64,000 nucleotides of DNA from Halobaculum roseum (GTDB lineage: Archaea; Halobacteriota; Halobacteria; Halobacteriales; Haloferacaceae), in the NCBI RefSeq assembly GCF_019880245.1, contig NZ_CP082288.1:1-64000 (forward strand), read 5' to 3'. How positions within the stretch are numbered: the stretch's first letter is position 1; the number at the start of each line of letters is the position of its first letter. The translations under genes and the position numbers were made by a program. The notes under the pieces were generated by a model, which ran no database searches, was not told the DNA's origin, and was given only the letters and a program-made list of their open reading frames with translations. Positions 8,251-16,170 of this stretch are shown piece after piece.

Positions 8251-9642
8251 TTACGGCAGTCGGGACGGGGTGTCGGCGCCGGCGACCGTCGCCGCCACGT
8301 CGTCCAGTTTCGGGAGCTCGCACAGCCGTTCGTACAGCCGTTCGGCGTCCTCGTCCGAGACCGCCCGCTCGGCGCACTCGAGGAACTTCGCGCGACGGCG
8401 CTCTGGCGACAGCGGATTCGTGTGGACCCCCGGGGGGTTCGTCCGCCGGCGCTCGTGGCGCTCGCCGTCGACGGTCTCGACCACGACGGTCGCCTCGTGT
8501 GAGTCGTACGGGAGCGACTCGTCGACGGCGAAGTCGACGCGCTCGCGGACGGCGTCGATCGCGGGGTCGGCGAGCGCCTCGGGCTCGAACGCCGCCAGGT
8601 CGACGCGCTCGCGGACGGCCGCGCAGGCGACGGCGTGCTCCATCGAGAACTTCGCCTGCAGCCCGGTCTCCGGGTCGGGATACGCGAGCGCGTCGCCGGC
8701 GCCGCCGGCCGCGCGAACCTCGATCCGGTCGATGTCGTCGGGGGCGACCCCGCCCTCGACGATATCCGCCGTCGCCGCGATGCTGGTGTGGGTGAAGTAA
8801 CAGCACGGGTACGCCTTCGCGTGGATCCCCTCGGTCTCGATGGCCCAGTCGGCGTCCGGGTCGAACGCGAACACATCGCGAGCGTCGCGGTCAGTATCGT
8901 CCGCGTCCGGCCGGGGGTCGTACAGGTCCCAGAACCCCTTGTCGCCGGAGATGGCCGTCGTCGTCGCGGTGAGGCCGTCGCGCGCGAGCGTCGCGGCGGT
9001 GACGCCCGAGCGACAGCACAACCCCGCGTGCAGCGGCTTCGTCATCGACCCGAAGTTTCGTTTCGTCCCCGCGGGCGTCGACGCGGCGATGGACAGCGCT
9101 CGCTCGGTCGCGTCGGCGTCGAGGTCTAGGAGCGACGCCGCCGCGGCGGTCGCGCCGAAGGCGCCGAACGTCGACGTGGCGTGCCAGCCCGCCTCGTAGT
9201 GGGCGGGGCTGATCGGCCCGGCGAGCGCGCACTCGACCTCGAAGCCGACCGCGAAGGCCGCGATCAAGTCGCGCCCCGACGTGCCGGTTTCCTCGGCGAG
9301 TGCAAATAGCGGCGGAACCAGCGTCACGCTCGGGTGCCCGTCGAGGGCCCACGAGAGGTCGTCGTAGTCGAGCGCGTGGGCGGCAGTGCCGACGCGCAGC
9401 GCCGTCGCCGCGGGATCGTCGCCGCCGCCGGTGCCCAGCAGCGTCGCCGCGTCTGCGGCTTCGGGGTCGACCCCCGCCGAACGGCCGGTTTTCTCCCCCG
9501 CTCCCTCGACGGCACCCGTGAGGGTGACGCCGACGGTGTCGACGACCGCCCGGGTGACGGTCTCGGGGACTTCCTCCGGGAGATCGGCGTACTCCGTGTC
9601 GGCGACGAACGTCGCGAGTCGTCGCTCCGGTGTGTGGCCCAT
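8251..9642 (-). CDS. MmgE/PrpD family protein
   Basis: A 463-residue protein of the MmgE/PrpD family, which includes 2-methylcitrate dehydratase and cis-aconitate decarboxylase. Visible family features are the helical N-domain, ALDYDDLSWALDGHPSVTLVPPLFALAEE, the GWHATSTFGAFGATAAAA segment near residue 160, the NFGSMTKPLHAGLC stretch, and YPCCYFTHTSIAA further on. It is the first gene of the four-gene acyl-CoA operon, 44 bases before the dehydrogenase start. The true substrate is unknown; a branched di- or tricarboxylate would suit both this family and the neighbours. Confidence 0.88.
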   Translation of the reverse strand: MGHTPERRLATFVADTEYADLPEEVPETVTRAVVDTVGVTLTGAVEGAGEKTGRSAGVDPEAADAATLLGTGGGDDPAATALRVGTAAHALDYDDLSWALDGHPSVTLVPPLFALAEETGTSGRDLIAAFAVGFEVECALAGPISPAHYEAGWHATSTFGAFGATAAAASLLDLDADATERALSIAASTPAGTKRNFGSMTKPLHAGLCCRSGVTAATLARDGLTATTTAISGDKGFWDLYDPRPDADDTDRDARDVFAFDPDADWAIETEGIHAKAYPCCYFTHTSIAATADIVEGGVAPDDIDRIEVRAAGGAGDALAYPDPETGLQAKFSMEHAVACAAVRERVDLAAFEPEALADPAIDAVRERVDFAVDESLPYDSHEATVVVETVDGERHERRRTNPPGVHTNPLSPERRRAKFLECAERAVSDEDAERLYERLCELPKLDDVAATVAGADTPSRLP

Positions 9643-9717
9643 GGGTCTCTCTCCCCGACGAGCCGTATTAACCGTCCGTGTGGCGGCGAAGCTGCGTCGT
9701 GGTGTCCAGCAGTTCGG

Positions 9718-11073
9718 TCAGTGCTTCCCTGCCAGCATGTTCGACACTTCGGTGTCCGCGTCGGCCTCGCTCGTCGTGGCCGTCTGTCGCTCGATGAATT
9801 CGACGGTGACCGTCGCCTCCCTGTCGGTCTCGCGTTCGATCCGCTCGGCGATCGACCGACTCAACTCCGGGTACGGTCGGTCCGCGGGTCGGGCGACGAC
9901 GACCGTGACGCGCTGCTCGTCGCCCACCGATACCGGGGCGCGGAGCCGGAACGCCGTCGACACCGACACGAGCTCCAGATCGGCGTAGGACTCGTCTGCG
10001 AGCACGTCGCCGGCGGCCTCGTTGGCCTGGCGCTCGAAGCCGATCTGTGCGGCCACGAGTCCGCCGCTGACGAGGAGGGTCGCGGCGAGGACGAGCGCCA
10101 GCACTGCCGCCGAGGCGTACCGGGGTGTGGCGCCGACGGCGTCGTCGCCGCCGGCGGTCGACCGCTCGGGGCGATAGCCGAGGTACCACAGCACCGCCGC
10201 CGCCGACAGGTGGATCGCGACGACGTTCAACACCAGCAGCAGGAACGCGCCCACCGCGACGCCGGGGACGCCCCACGCGATGCCGACGCCGACGGCGGCG
10301 GCCGCGGGAACCAGCGCGGCAGCGACCATCACGCCGACGAGCGCGACCGACACCCCGGTCGCGAGCCCGAACGCGCCGGCTGCGCCCGCGCACGCGCCGA
10401 CGACGATCGACAGCAGCCCGGGCGAGACGCGGCCGGCGATCTGCTGGGTCGTGGTCACGTTCAAGGCCGGCGGGAGCACCGTCGCGTACCGCAGCGCGGC
10501 GCCGAACGCGGTCGCCGCCGCGATCGCGAGCACGAGTCCCAGGAGTTGCGTCTTCAACCCCTCCCACAGCATGTCGCGTTCGTCGAGGACGGTCCCCACG
10601 CTGGCGGTGAGCGCCGACCCCACCAGCGGCGCGATCACCATGGATCCGACGACGATCGCCGCGGAGTCGAGCAGGAGCCCCGCGGTCGCGACGAGCGCGC
10701 TCAGCGCCGTCATCGAGTAGTACGTCAGCGGGCTCGGCGTCAGATCGAGGGCGGTCGCGCGCACCTCCTCGGTGGCGATCGCGTCGTCCTCCTCGGTGCC
10801 GGTGACGAACCGCGCCTCCAGTTCGTCGACGTGGGGGGCGAACACCGACTCCGCGCTGGCGACGACCGTGTACGCGTCCTCGCCGTCCCCGATGTCGCGG
10901 AGCTCGTCGAGCACGGTTTCGACCGCCTGTGTCGGCACGGGGAACTCCACGAGCACCGCGTCTTCACGGTCGCTCGCCTCGCGCACGACCACGTGATCGA
11001 TGTCGTAACCGTCGAGTATCGCCTCCACCTCGTCGACGGCGTCGGCCGACACCAGCGTCCGGACCAGTCGCAT
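9718..11073 (-). CDS. DUF389 (TIGR00341-type) membrane protein
   Basis: A 451-residue protein with an N-terminal ferredoxin-like soluble domain (MRLVRTLVSADAVDEVEAIL), about six hydrophobic helices between residues 115 and 340 (SAAIVVGSMVIAPLVG is the typical DUF389 signature) and a C-terminal soluble domain of about 100 residues. The molecular function is unknown in the family. It stands alone, 75 bases after the upstream PrpD start region and running in the same direction. Confidence 0.85.
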   Translation of the reverse strand: MRLVRTLVSADAVDEVEAILDGYDIDHVVVREASDREDAVLVEFPVPTQAVETVLDELRDIGDGEDAYTVVASAESVFAPHVDELEARFVTGTEEDDAIATEEVRATALDLTPSPLTYYSMTALSALVATAGLLLDSAAIVVGSMVIAPLVGSALTASVGTVLDERDMLWEGLKTQLLGLVLAIAAATAFGAALRYATVLPPALNVTTTQQIAGRVSPGLLSIVVGACAGAAGAFGLATGVSVALVGVMVAAALVPAAAAVGVGIAWGVPGVAVGAFLLLVLNVVAIHLSAAAVLWYLGYRPERSTAGGDDAVGATPRYASAAVLALVLAATLLVSGGLVAAQIGFERQANEAAGDVLADESYADLELVSVSTAFRLRAPVSVGDEQRVTVVVARPADRPYPELSRSIAERIERETDREATVTVEFIERQTATTSEADADTEVSNMLAGKH

Positions 11074-11165
11074 GCAGCCGGCTTCACGCCCCGGGGTGGT
11101 TATCCCGGGCGGGCGTTCTCACGACGCTGTGACGCGTGCGTCGTTCCGACTCACGGACCCGTCGC

Positions 11166-11849
11166 TCAGGTCGACGACGACGATGACCTGGTCGGCAGTT
11201 TCGGGATCAGCCACGAGAGGAACGCGTCCTGACTGCGCGACTGGAGCCACACGGTCCCCGAGCCGGTGAACTCACAGACGAGGCCCTCGCCGCTCGTCAG
11301 CGTCGAGCGCAGTCCCCCGACGCGCCGGACGGTGAAGTCGGCCGTCTCCTCGAAGGCGACGACGTGGCCGGTGTCGACGACGAACGAGTCGCGGTCGTCG
11401 AGGTCGATCGCCTCGATGGCGCCGTAGCTCGACACGAACAGCGGGCCGTCGCCGGCGACCCGCAGGAGGAACAGTCCCTCGCCGCCGAGGAACGTGCGCG
11501 CGCCGCCGAAGTCGGTATCCACGTCGAGGGCGGCGTCGCCCGCGAGGTACGACCCCGACTGGACGTACACCGTTTCCCCCCGCAGATCGAGGGTTGTGAT
11601 GTCGCCAGGTAGCGGGGGTGCGAACTGTACGTCGCCGGCCTCCGTCGCGGTGAAGGTGTTCTGGAAGAAGCTCTCGCCGCCGACCGCGCGTCGGAGGGAC
11701 TTCAGGAACCCGCCGGTCGCGTTCGTCTCGATGTCGACGCCGTGATCGTGGCTGACCATCGCGCCCGCCTCCGCGCGGACGGCCTCTCCCCGATCGAGGG
11801 AAACGGTGAGCAGCGCGAACGACGGACGCGAGGTGACCTCGTGATCCAT
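11166..11849 (-). CDS. AIM24 / TIGR00266 family protein
   Basis: A 227-residue all-beta protein. It shows the family's repeated beta strands and glycine turns, including LDRGEAVRAEAGAMVSHDHG, GGESFFQNTFTA, YLAGDAALDVDT and FLGGEGLFLLRVAGDGPLF. The start at 11849 (MDHEV) is preferred over an upstream ATG that adds an arginine-rich extension. The biochemical role is unknown; yeast Aim24 is a mitochondrial inner-membrane protein. It is transcribed divergently from the DoxX gene across 186 bases. Confidence 0.87.
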   Translation of the reverse strand: MDHEVTSRPSFALLTVSLDRGEAVRAEAGAMVSHDHGVDIETNATGGFLKSLRRAVGGESFFQNTFTATEAGDVQFAPPLPGDITTLDLRGETVYVQSGSYLAGDAALDVDTDFGGARTFLGGEGLFLLRVAGDGPLFVSSYGAIEAIDLDDRDSFVVDTGHVVAFEETADFTVRRVGGLRSTLTSGEGLVCEFTGSGTVWLQSRSQDAFLSWLIPKLPTRSSSSST

Positions 11850-12035
11850 ACAGTGTGGTCGTCGCCTCACGAGAAATACGACTCCCACGGCTCCGACAGG
11901 TCGGGAACCGTCCCGGTCGGCGCGCCGCGCCACCGCTACCGGCGGGCGGAACGACCCGCGCAGGGTTCGGCTCCGCAGTCGGTCGAATATGTTCGGCGAG
12001 TAGACTTAATTAGGTGAGTTGTCATCTTCCGGTCG

Positions 12036-12590
12036 ATGTCCACACGAGAGGTCGAACTGCGGAGCACGATCGGGGGGTTCACTGCGGAGGGCAAACTGCA
12101 CACGTTGAGCGTCTGGTTCATCCTCGCGCTCAGGCTGATGATCGGCCTCGCGTTCTTCCAGAGCGGCGTCGACAAGGTGTTGTCGGGGAGCTTCAGCGCC
12201 GCCGGCTACCTGCAGAACGCGCCGCCGGCGAACGGAAGCCCGGTTGCCGGCCTGTTCGTCGCCATGGGGGACACGCCGTGGTTCGTCGACTTCGTCAACA
12301 TCGCCGTACCGTGGGGCGAGGTGCTCATCGGACTCGGCGTGATCGTCGGGGGGTTCACGCGGCTCGCGGCGTTCTTCGGCGCGTTCATGATGCTGCTGTT
12401 CTATCTCGGCAACTGGGACATCTCCCACGGCTACATCAACGGCGACTTCGCGTACATGCTCGTGTTCCTCTCGGTCGCCGCCTTCGGCGCCGGTCGGATC
12501 CTCGGACTCGACCAGTACATCGAGGCGTACGACGTTGGTGGCGAAACCCTCGTCGAGCGGTACCCGTGGCTCCGGTACGTGCTCGGTTGA
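12036..12590 (+). CDS. DoxX family membrane protein
   Basis: A 184-residue protein with four hydrophobic helices (about residues 28-48, 85-110, 112-130, 140-158). Features of the DoxX/DoxD family include LRLMIGLAFFQSGVDKVL in helix 1 and PWGEVLIGLGVIVGGFTRLAA. DoxD-type subunits belong to thiosulfate:quinone oxidoreductases, but most stand-alone DoxX proteins have no proven reaction. The ATG at 12036 follows an AT-rich stretch (TAGACTTAATTAGG near 12001-12014), which suits a TATA element. Confidence 0.85.
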   Translation: MSTREVELRSTIGGFTAEGKLHTLSVWFILALRLMIGLAFFQSGVDKVLSGSFSAAGYLQNAPPANGSPVAGLFVAMGDTPWFVDFVNIAVPWGEVLIGLGVIVGGFTRLAAFFGAFMMLLFYLGNWDISHGYINGDFAYMLVFLSVAAFGAGRILGLDQYIEAYDVGGETLVERYPWLRYVLG

Positions 12591-12664
12591 CGTGCCGAGA
12601 CGGCGTGTATGCGGCTGACTTCGCGGATCAGTTTATTCTACTCCGGTGACAATACCGGCTATCC

Positions 12665-13216
12665 ATGATCGAACAGCTCCTCGGCGACGAAATCAAATCC
12701 TCCGGACGGTATCTCGCCGAGGTTATTTATGGGGCAAATGACGGAATCGTCACGACGTTCGCCGTCGTGTCGGGTGTCGCGGGTGCGGCGTTGAATCCCT
12801 CGATCGTGCTCGTGTTGGGTGCGGCAAACCTCTTTGCAGACGGCTTCTCGATGGGGATGAGTAACTACCTCAGCCGGCGTTCCGAACTGGATTACGAACG
12901 ATCCCGCCCGGCCTTCAGCCCGGAGCGACCCCCGGATACGCACGACGGGAAGCCACCGTATCGGACGGCCGCTGTTACGTTTCTCGCGTTCGTCAGCGCC
13001 GGGTGGGCACCGCTGTTCCCGTACATCATTGGCGTGGCTCCCGCGTTTCGAACGTCGGTCGCGTTCACCGGAGCGGCCTTCTTCATCGTGGGGGCAAGCA
13101 GGAGTCTCGTGACGGCGCGGCCATGGTATCGCAACGGCGCCGAGATGCTCGCGGTCGGAATGGCTGCCGCCGGCGTCGCCTTCGGTGTCGGGCGTGCGCT
13201 CAGCGGGCTCGCGTGA
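12665..13216 (+). CDS. VIT1/CCC1-type transporter family protein
   Basis: A 183-residue membrane protein. YLAEVIYGANDGIVTTFAVVSGVAGA at residues 17-42 and LFADGFSMGMSNYLSRRSE near 55-74 are hallmarks of the VIT1/CCC1 family, which moves Fe(II) or Mn(II) out of the cytoplasm. Later helices follow at 97-115, 120-140 and 160-180. It lies just upstream of an iron-type regulator and an iron-uptake-like unit, which supports a metal role; the transported ion is inferred. Confidence 0.87.
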   Translation: MIEQLLGDEIKSSGRYLAEVIYGANDGIVTTFAVVSGVAGAALNPSIVLVLGAANLFADGFSMGMSNYLSRRSELDYERSRPAFSPERPPDTHDGKPPYRTAAVTFLAFVSAGWAPLFPYIIGVAPAFRTSVAFTGAAFFIVGASRSLVTARPWYRNGAEMLAVGMAAAGVAFGVGRALSGLA

Positions 13217-13327
13217 CTGGTAAGGGATCGCTCGGACCGGCTAAGCTGAGGGTGTAAATAGCAGGGTCTCGGGAGCCAGACCGTGTAGAGGCGGAGCGAA
13301 ACGGGCCAGCGAGTCGTCTCAGTATTC

Positions 13328-13371
13328 GTTGCTCCGGTGAGCGGTTGGTTCCGTCGTTACACCGGAGCAAC
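13328..13371. repeat. 12-bp perfect hairpin between the VIT1-type gene and the DtxR-type gene
   Basis: GTTGCTCCGGTG at 13328-13339 and CACCGGAGCAAC at 13360-13371 are exact reverse complements around a 20-base loop. It lies over 100 bases after the transporter gene and 34 bases before the operator of the regulator gene. It has no T-rich tail, so a terminator is not obvious; a protein-binding site is equally possible. Confidence 0.6.
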
Positions 13372-13404
13372 GGGGTGGACCGATCGCACCGACAGAATTT
13401 TTAT

Positions 13405-13424
13405 TTTTTAGGTAGACCGAAAAA
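13405..13424. promoter_or_regulatory. Putative iron-regulator operator of the DtxR-type gene
   Basis: The sequence TTTTTAGGTAGACCGAAAAA is an imperfect palindrome with one mismatch per arm against the perfect copy at 14050. It matches the TTAGG-N4-CCTAA type seen before haloarchaeal DtxR/SirR/Idr targets. Being directly before the repressor's own transcription unit, it suggests autoregulation. Confidence 0.7.
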
Positions 13425-13426
13425 GC

Positions 13427-13516
13427 ATGCGAGACGGATTCGGGTCGGGACCCGCCGACGGAGGGCCCGCGATCCCGGAGGACAGCCGCGAACCGCCGGA
13501 GGGAAGGGGCGGATGA
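13427..13516 (+). CDS. Possible 29-residue leader ORF coupled to the DtxR-type gene
   Basis: An ATG two bases after the operator opens a 29-codon frame (MRDGFGSGPADGGPAI...) whose TGA overlaps the regulator's ATG as ATGA. The purine-rich GGAGGGAAGGGGCGG lies inside its end and could serve the next start. Translational coupling is plausible; the peptide itself resembles nothing I know. It may equally be untranslated leader. Confidence 0.35.
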   Translation: MRDGFGSGPADGGPAIPEDSREPPEGRGG

Positions 13517-13953
13517 GCGGTTCGGCGCAGTACCTACTCGCGCTGTTCATCTGTGAACACCGGCAGGACCCGCCGATACGGACCGGGACGGTCGCCGACC
13601 GGCTCGACCGGACGCCGGCGTCGGCGACGGAGATGATGAAGGATCTCGCCGAGGAGGGATACGTGGAGTACGAGCCGTACGAGGGGGCGACCCTGACGGA
13701 GGCGGGTCGCGAGCGCGCCGAGGAGTTGCACGAAACGTACGCCGCGCTGTCGTGGTTCTTCCGGGGCGTCCTGGAGTTGGAGGACCACGAGCGACAGGCC
13801 CTCGAGATCGCCGGTACGCTCGGTCCCGATGCGGCCGAACGGCTCGCCGACTCGTTACTCTCCTCGGACCCGGACGAGTTGCCGGACCGGTTCTCCGAAC
13901 CGTCCGCCGGCGACGAGTCGCCCCCAGTGGACGCGGAGACGGAAACGGAGTGA
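13513..13953 (+). CDS. DtxR/SirR-type metal-dependent transcription regulator
   Basis: A 146-residue protein. Residues 1-60 form the winged helix (SAQYLLALFICEHR, then VADRLDRTPASATEMMKDLAEEGYVEYE), followed by a dimerisation region with the metal-site-like residues of ELHETYAALSWFFRGVLELE. DtxR proteins bind Fe(II) or Mn(II) and repress iron uptake genes. The C-terminal 40 residues are an acidic tail and there is no SH3-like domain. The matching operator at 14050 before the binding-protein gene indicates its likely target; the neighbouring metal transporter could be another. Confidence 0.87.
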   Translation: MSGSAQYLLALFICEHRQDPPIRTGTVADRLDRTPASATEMMKDLAEEGYVEYEPYEGATLTEAGRERAEELHETYAALSWFFRGVLELEDHERQALEIAGTLGPDAAERLADSLLSSDPDELPDRFSEPSAGDESPPVDAETETE

Positions 13954-14049
13954 CGGTCGCTCCACAACCTACCGCTCGTTGACGGTCGTGTGGCCGCGAA
14001 CGATTCGTCGGCGCTCTCCCCCGTGCCGGAAATGAGAACGTTTAGTATG

Positions 14050-14067
14050 TTTTAGGCTAACCTAAAA
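14050..14067. promoter_or_regulatory. Iron-regulator operator before the binding-protein gene
   Basis: TTTTAGGCTAACCTAAAA has perfect 7-base arms around CTAA, a classic haloarchaeal iron-box form. It ends three bases before the ATG at 14071. For a leaderless transcript this covers the space between TATA and start site, so binding would block initiation (inference). Confidence 0.85.
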
Positions 14068-14070
14068 AAT

Positions 14071-15228
14071 ATGCCAGGAGAGATCCCACGGACGCGCCGG
14101 GACGTACTGGGCGGAGCTGTGATCGGCGCCGGACTGCTCGCGGGCTGTGCGGGTCGATCGAACGACGGTTCGGAGACGCCGTCCGACACTGAGACGACGA
14201 CCGACGAGCCGACCTCGACTCCCGACCCGGGATACTCGGTGACGATGGAGCCGGCAGGGACCGTAGAGTTCGACGAGGTACCGGAACGGTGGGTGCCGTT
14301 CACCGGCGACTACGCCGACATGGGCGTCGCGCTGGGGCAGGCCGATGGGCTGGCCGGGATCGGGATCCCGGGCCGGTACGGCGCGCATCTCTACGAAGAG
14401 CTGCCGGGCGTCTCCGTCGACACCGACGAGCTCACCGCCCTCTATCAGGACGGCACGGGCAAGGAGATCTTCTACGAGATCGACGCCGACGTGCACGTCA
14501 TCGACCCGAACTTCATGACCAACCGGCTCGGCTGGAGCCGGAGCGACGTGGACGAGGTCGCCGAGAACGTCGCGCCGTTCGTCGGCAACACGACGTTCAC
14601 GCGAGTGTACGACTGGCACGACTACCCGCACTACTCGATGTACGAGGCGTTCGGGAAGCTCGCGGAGGTGTTCCGCGAGCGGGAGCGGTACGAGGCGTTC
14701 CGCGACTATCACGACGAGATCCTCGCGGACGTGCGGGACCGGCTGCCCGCTGAGACGCCGGACGTCGCGTTGCTGTATCCGGCCGACATCCCGCCGGAGG
14801 GGTTCTACCCGTACCTCGTTGGGGAGGGGACGACCTCGAAGCACTGGCGCGACCTCCGGGTGGGCGACGCGCTCGCGGCCGCGGGCGTAAACGACGCGCA
14901 GGCCGGCGGCGGCGTCCTCGACTTCGAGACGCTGTTGGAGATCGACCCCGACGCGCTCGCGATCCGGCTCCAGGGCGAGATCACCGAGGACTACTTCGAC
15001 GAGAACGTTCGGTCGTACCTGGAGAACCACGAGGTCGCGAGCGAGCTGACGGCCGTCGAGAACGACCGAGTGATCTACGGCGGGCTCACCTACCAGGGGC
15101 CGATCATCAACCTCTTCCAACTCGAACAGGCCGCACAGGGCCTGTACCCCGACGAGTTCGGCGGCGAGGAGCTGTTCGATCGCGAGCGGGTCGCGAACAT
15201 CGTCACCGGCGAGTTCGGCGATGCCTGA
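14071..15228 (+). CDS. Tat lipoprotein substrate-binding protein of an iron/siderophore ABC transporter
   Basis: A 385-residue protein with a twin-arginine signal and lipobox (TRRDVLGGAVIGAGLLAGC, cysteine near residue 27), then a Thr/Asp/Ser-rich linker and a two-lobed periplasmic-binding fold of the FecB/TroA type (VPFTGDYADMGVALGQADGLAGIG; later VALLYPADIPPEGFYPYLV). It would capture ferric chelates outside the membrane. The iron box immediately before it supports iron control. No permease or ATPase gene follows in this window, so it must work with components elsewhere. Its end overlaps the next gene by eight bases. Confidence 0.88.
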   Translation: MPGEIPRTRRDVLGGAVIGAGLLAGCAGRSNDGSETPSDTETTTDEPTSTPDPGYSVTMEPAGTVEFDEVPERWVPFTGDYADMGVALGQADGLAGIGIPGRYGAHLYEELPGVSVDTDELTALYQDGTGKEIFYEIDADVHVIDPNFMTNRLGWSRSDVDEVAENVAPFVGNTTFTRVYDWHDYPHYSMYEAFGKLAEVFRERERYEAFRDYHDEILADVRDRLPAETPDVALLYPADIPPEGFYPYLVGEGTTSKHWRDLRVGDALAAAGVNDAQAGGGVLDFETLLEIDPDALAIRLQGEITEDYFDENVRSYLENHEVASELTAVENDRVIYGGLTYQGPIINLFQLEQAAQGLYPDEFGGEELFDRERVANIVTGEFGDA

Positions 15229-16135
15229 GCCGGACCACGGGGTCGTCGTCGTCGGGGGCGGCCCGACCGGAACCGGCGTGGGCGTGTTCACCGCCCGCTA
15301 CGGCCTCGACACGGTCGTGTACGACCGCGGGAACGCGGCGCTCGCGCGGGCCGCGTTCATCGAGAACTACCCGGGCTTTCCCGGCGGGATCGACGTCGAA
15401 ACGCTCACAGAGCTGTTTCGCGACCACCTCGCGGAGGCCGGAGGCGACCGCAGGGAGGACCTCGTCGAGTCCGTCGAGCGCGACGATACCGGGTTTCGGG
15501 TGACGCCTGCGGACGGGGAGCCGGTCACCGCCCGGTACGTCGTCGCGGCCGCGTGGTACGACGCGTCGTACCTCCGGGCGCTCGACGACGGCGACCAGTT
15601 CTTCGAGACGCACGAGCACCACGGTGAGGTGCGTGAACAGCTCGACCGCGACTTCCCGAACGACGACGGGAGCACCCCCGTCGACGGCCTGTACGTCGCC
15701 GCGCCGACCGACGGACGCAACGACCAGGTCGTCGTCGCGGTCGGCCACGGCGCCCACGTCGCCCGCACGGTGCTCGCCGATCACCGTCGGTCGGAAGGGT
15801 TCTCTGGCGGCGTCGTCCCCCACTATGACTGGCTCCGCCCGGACAGCGAGTTCACTGGCGAGTGGGCCGACCGCGACCGATGGCGCGAGTGGTTCGACAG
15901 CGAACTCGATGCGGACGACGATGTCCCGGCCGAGCGCATCGACGACCTTCGCGAGCGGTACATCGACCGAGCCTTCGATACGTGCCTGTCGGAGGAGGAG
16001 ATCGCGGCGCGCCGCGAGCGGGGCCACCGACGCCTCGCTGAACACCTGGATTCGGACATCGTGCTCGATGCGATCGACGACGAGGAGATCGCCGCGTACC
16101 TCGCAGACAGCGACTCGAACGAATCAAGTTCGTAG
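15221..16135 (+). CDS. Thioredoxin-reductase-like FAD/NAD(P) oxidoreductase without the redox CxxC
   Basis: A 304-residue flavoprotein starting inside the end of the binding-protein gene. The dinucleotide motif GVVVVGGGPTGTGVGVF lies at residues 7-23 and a second conserved patch GLYVAAPTDGRNDQVVVAVGHGAHVA near 163-188. The fold resembles thioredoxin reductases, but there is no CxxC pair. Residues after about 195 are a charged helical extension. Coupling to an iron-box gene suggests a reductase that releases iron from a siderophore, which is an inference. Confidence 0.82.
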   Translation: MPEPDHGVVVVGGGPTGTGVGVFTARYGLDTVVYDRGNAALARAAFIENYPGFPGGIDVETLTELFRDHLAEAGGDRREDLVESVERDDTGFRVTPADGEPVTARYVVAAAWYDASYLRALDDGDQFFETHEHHGEVREQLDRDFPNDDGSTPVDGLYVAAPTDGRNDQVVVAVGHGAHVARTVLADHRRSEGFSGGVVPHYDWLRPDSEFTGEWADRDRWREWFDSELDADDDVPAERIDDLRERYIDRAFDTCLSEEEIAARRERGHRRLAEHLDSDIVLDAIDDEEIAAYLADSDSNESSS

Positions 16136-16170
16136 CTGGAGGCGTCCGGGTTGCGGGGTTTACGGGTAAC

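Noticed and set aside
8207-8806. A 200-codon N-terminal extension of the acyl-CoA dehydrogenase
   Set aside because: The extension is arginine-rich nonsense overlapping the PrpD gene; ATG 8206 gives the normal family length.
13328-13371. Hairpin as a terminator of the VIT1-type gene
   Set aside because: It is 112 bases past the gene end and lacks a T-run; archaeal terminators are usually T-rich. Kept only as a repeat.
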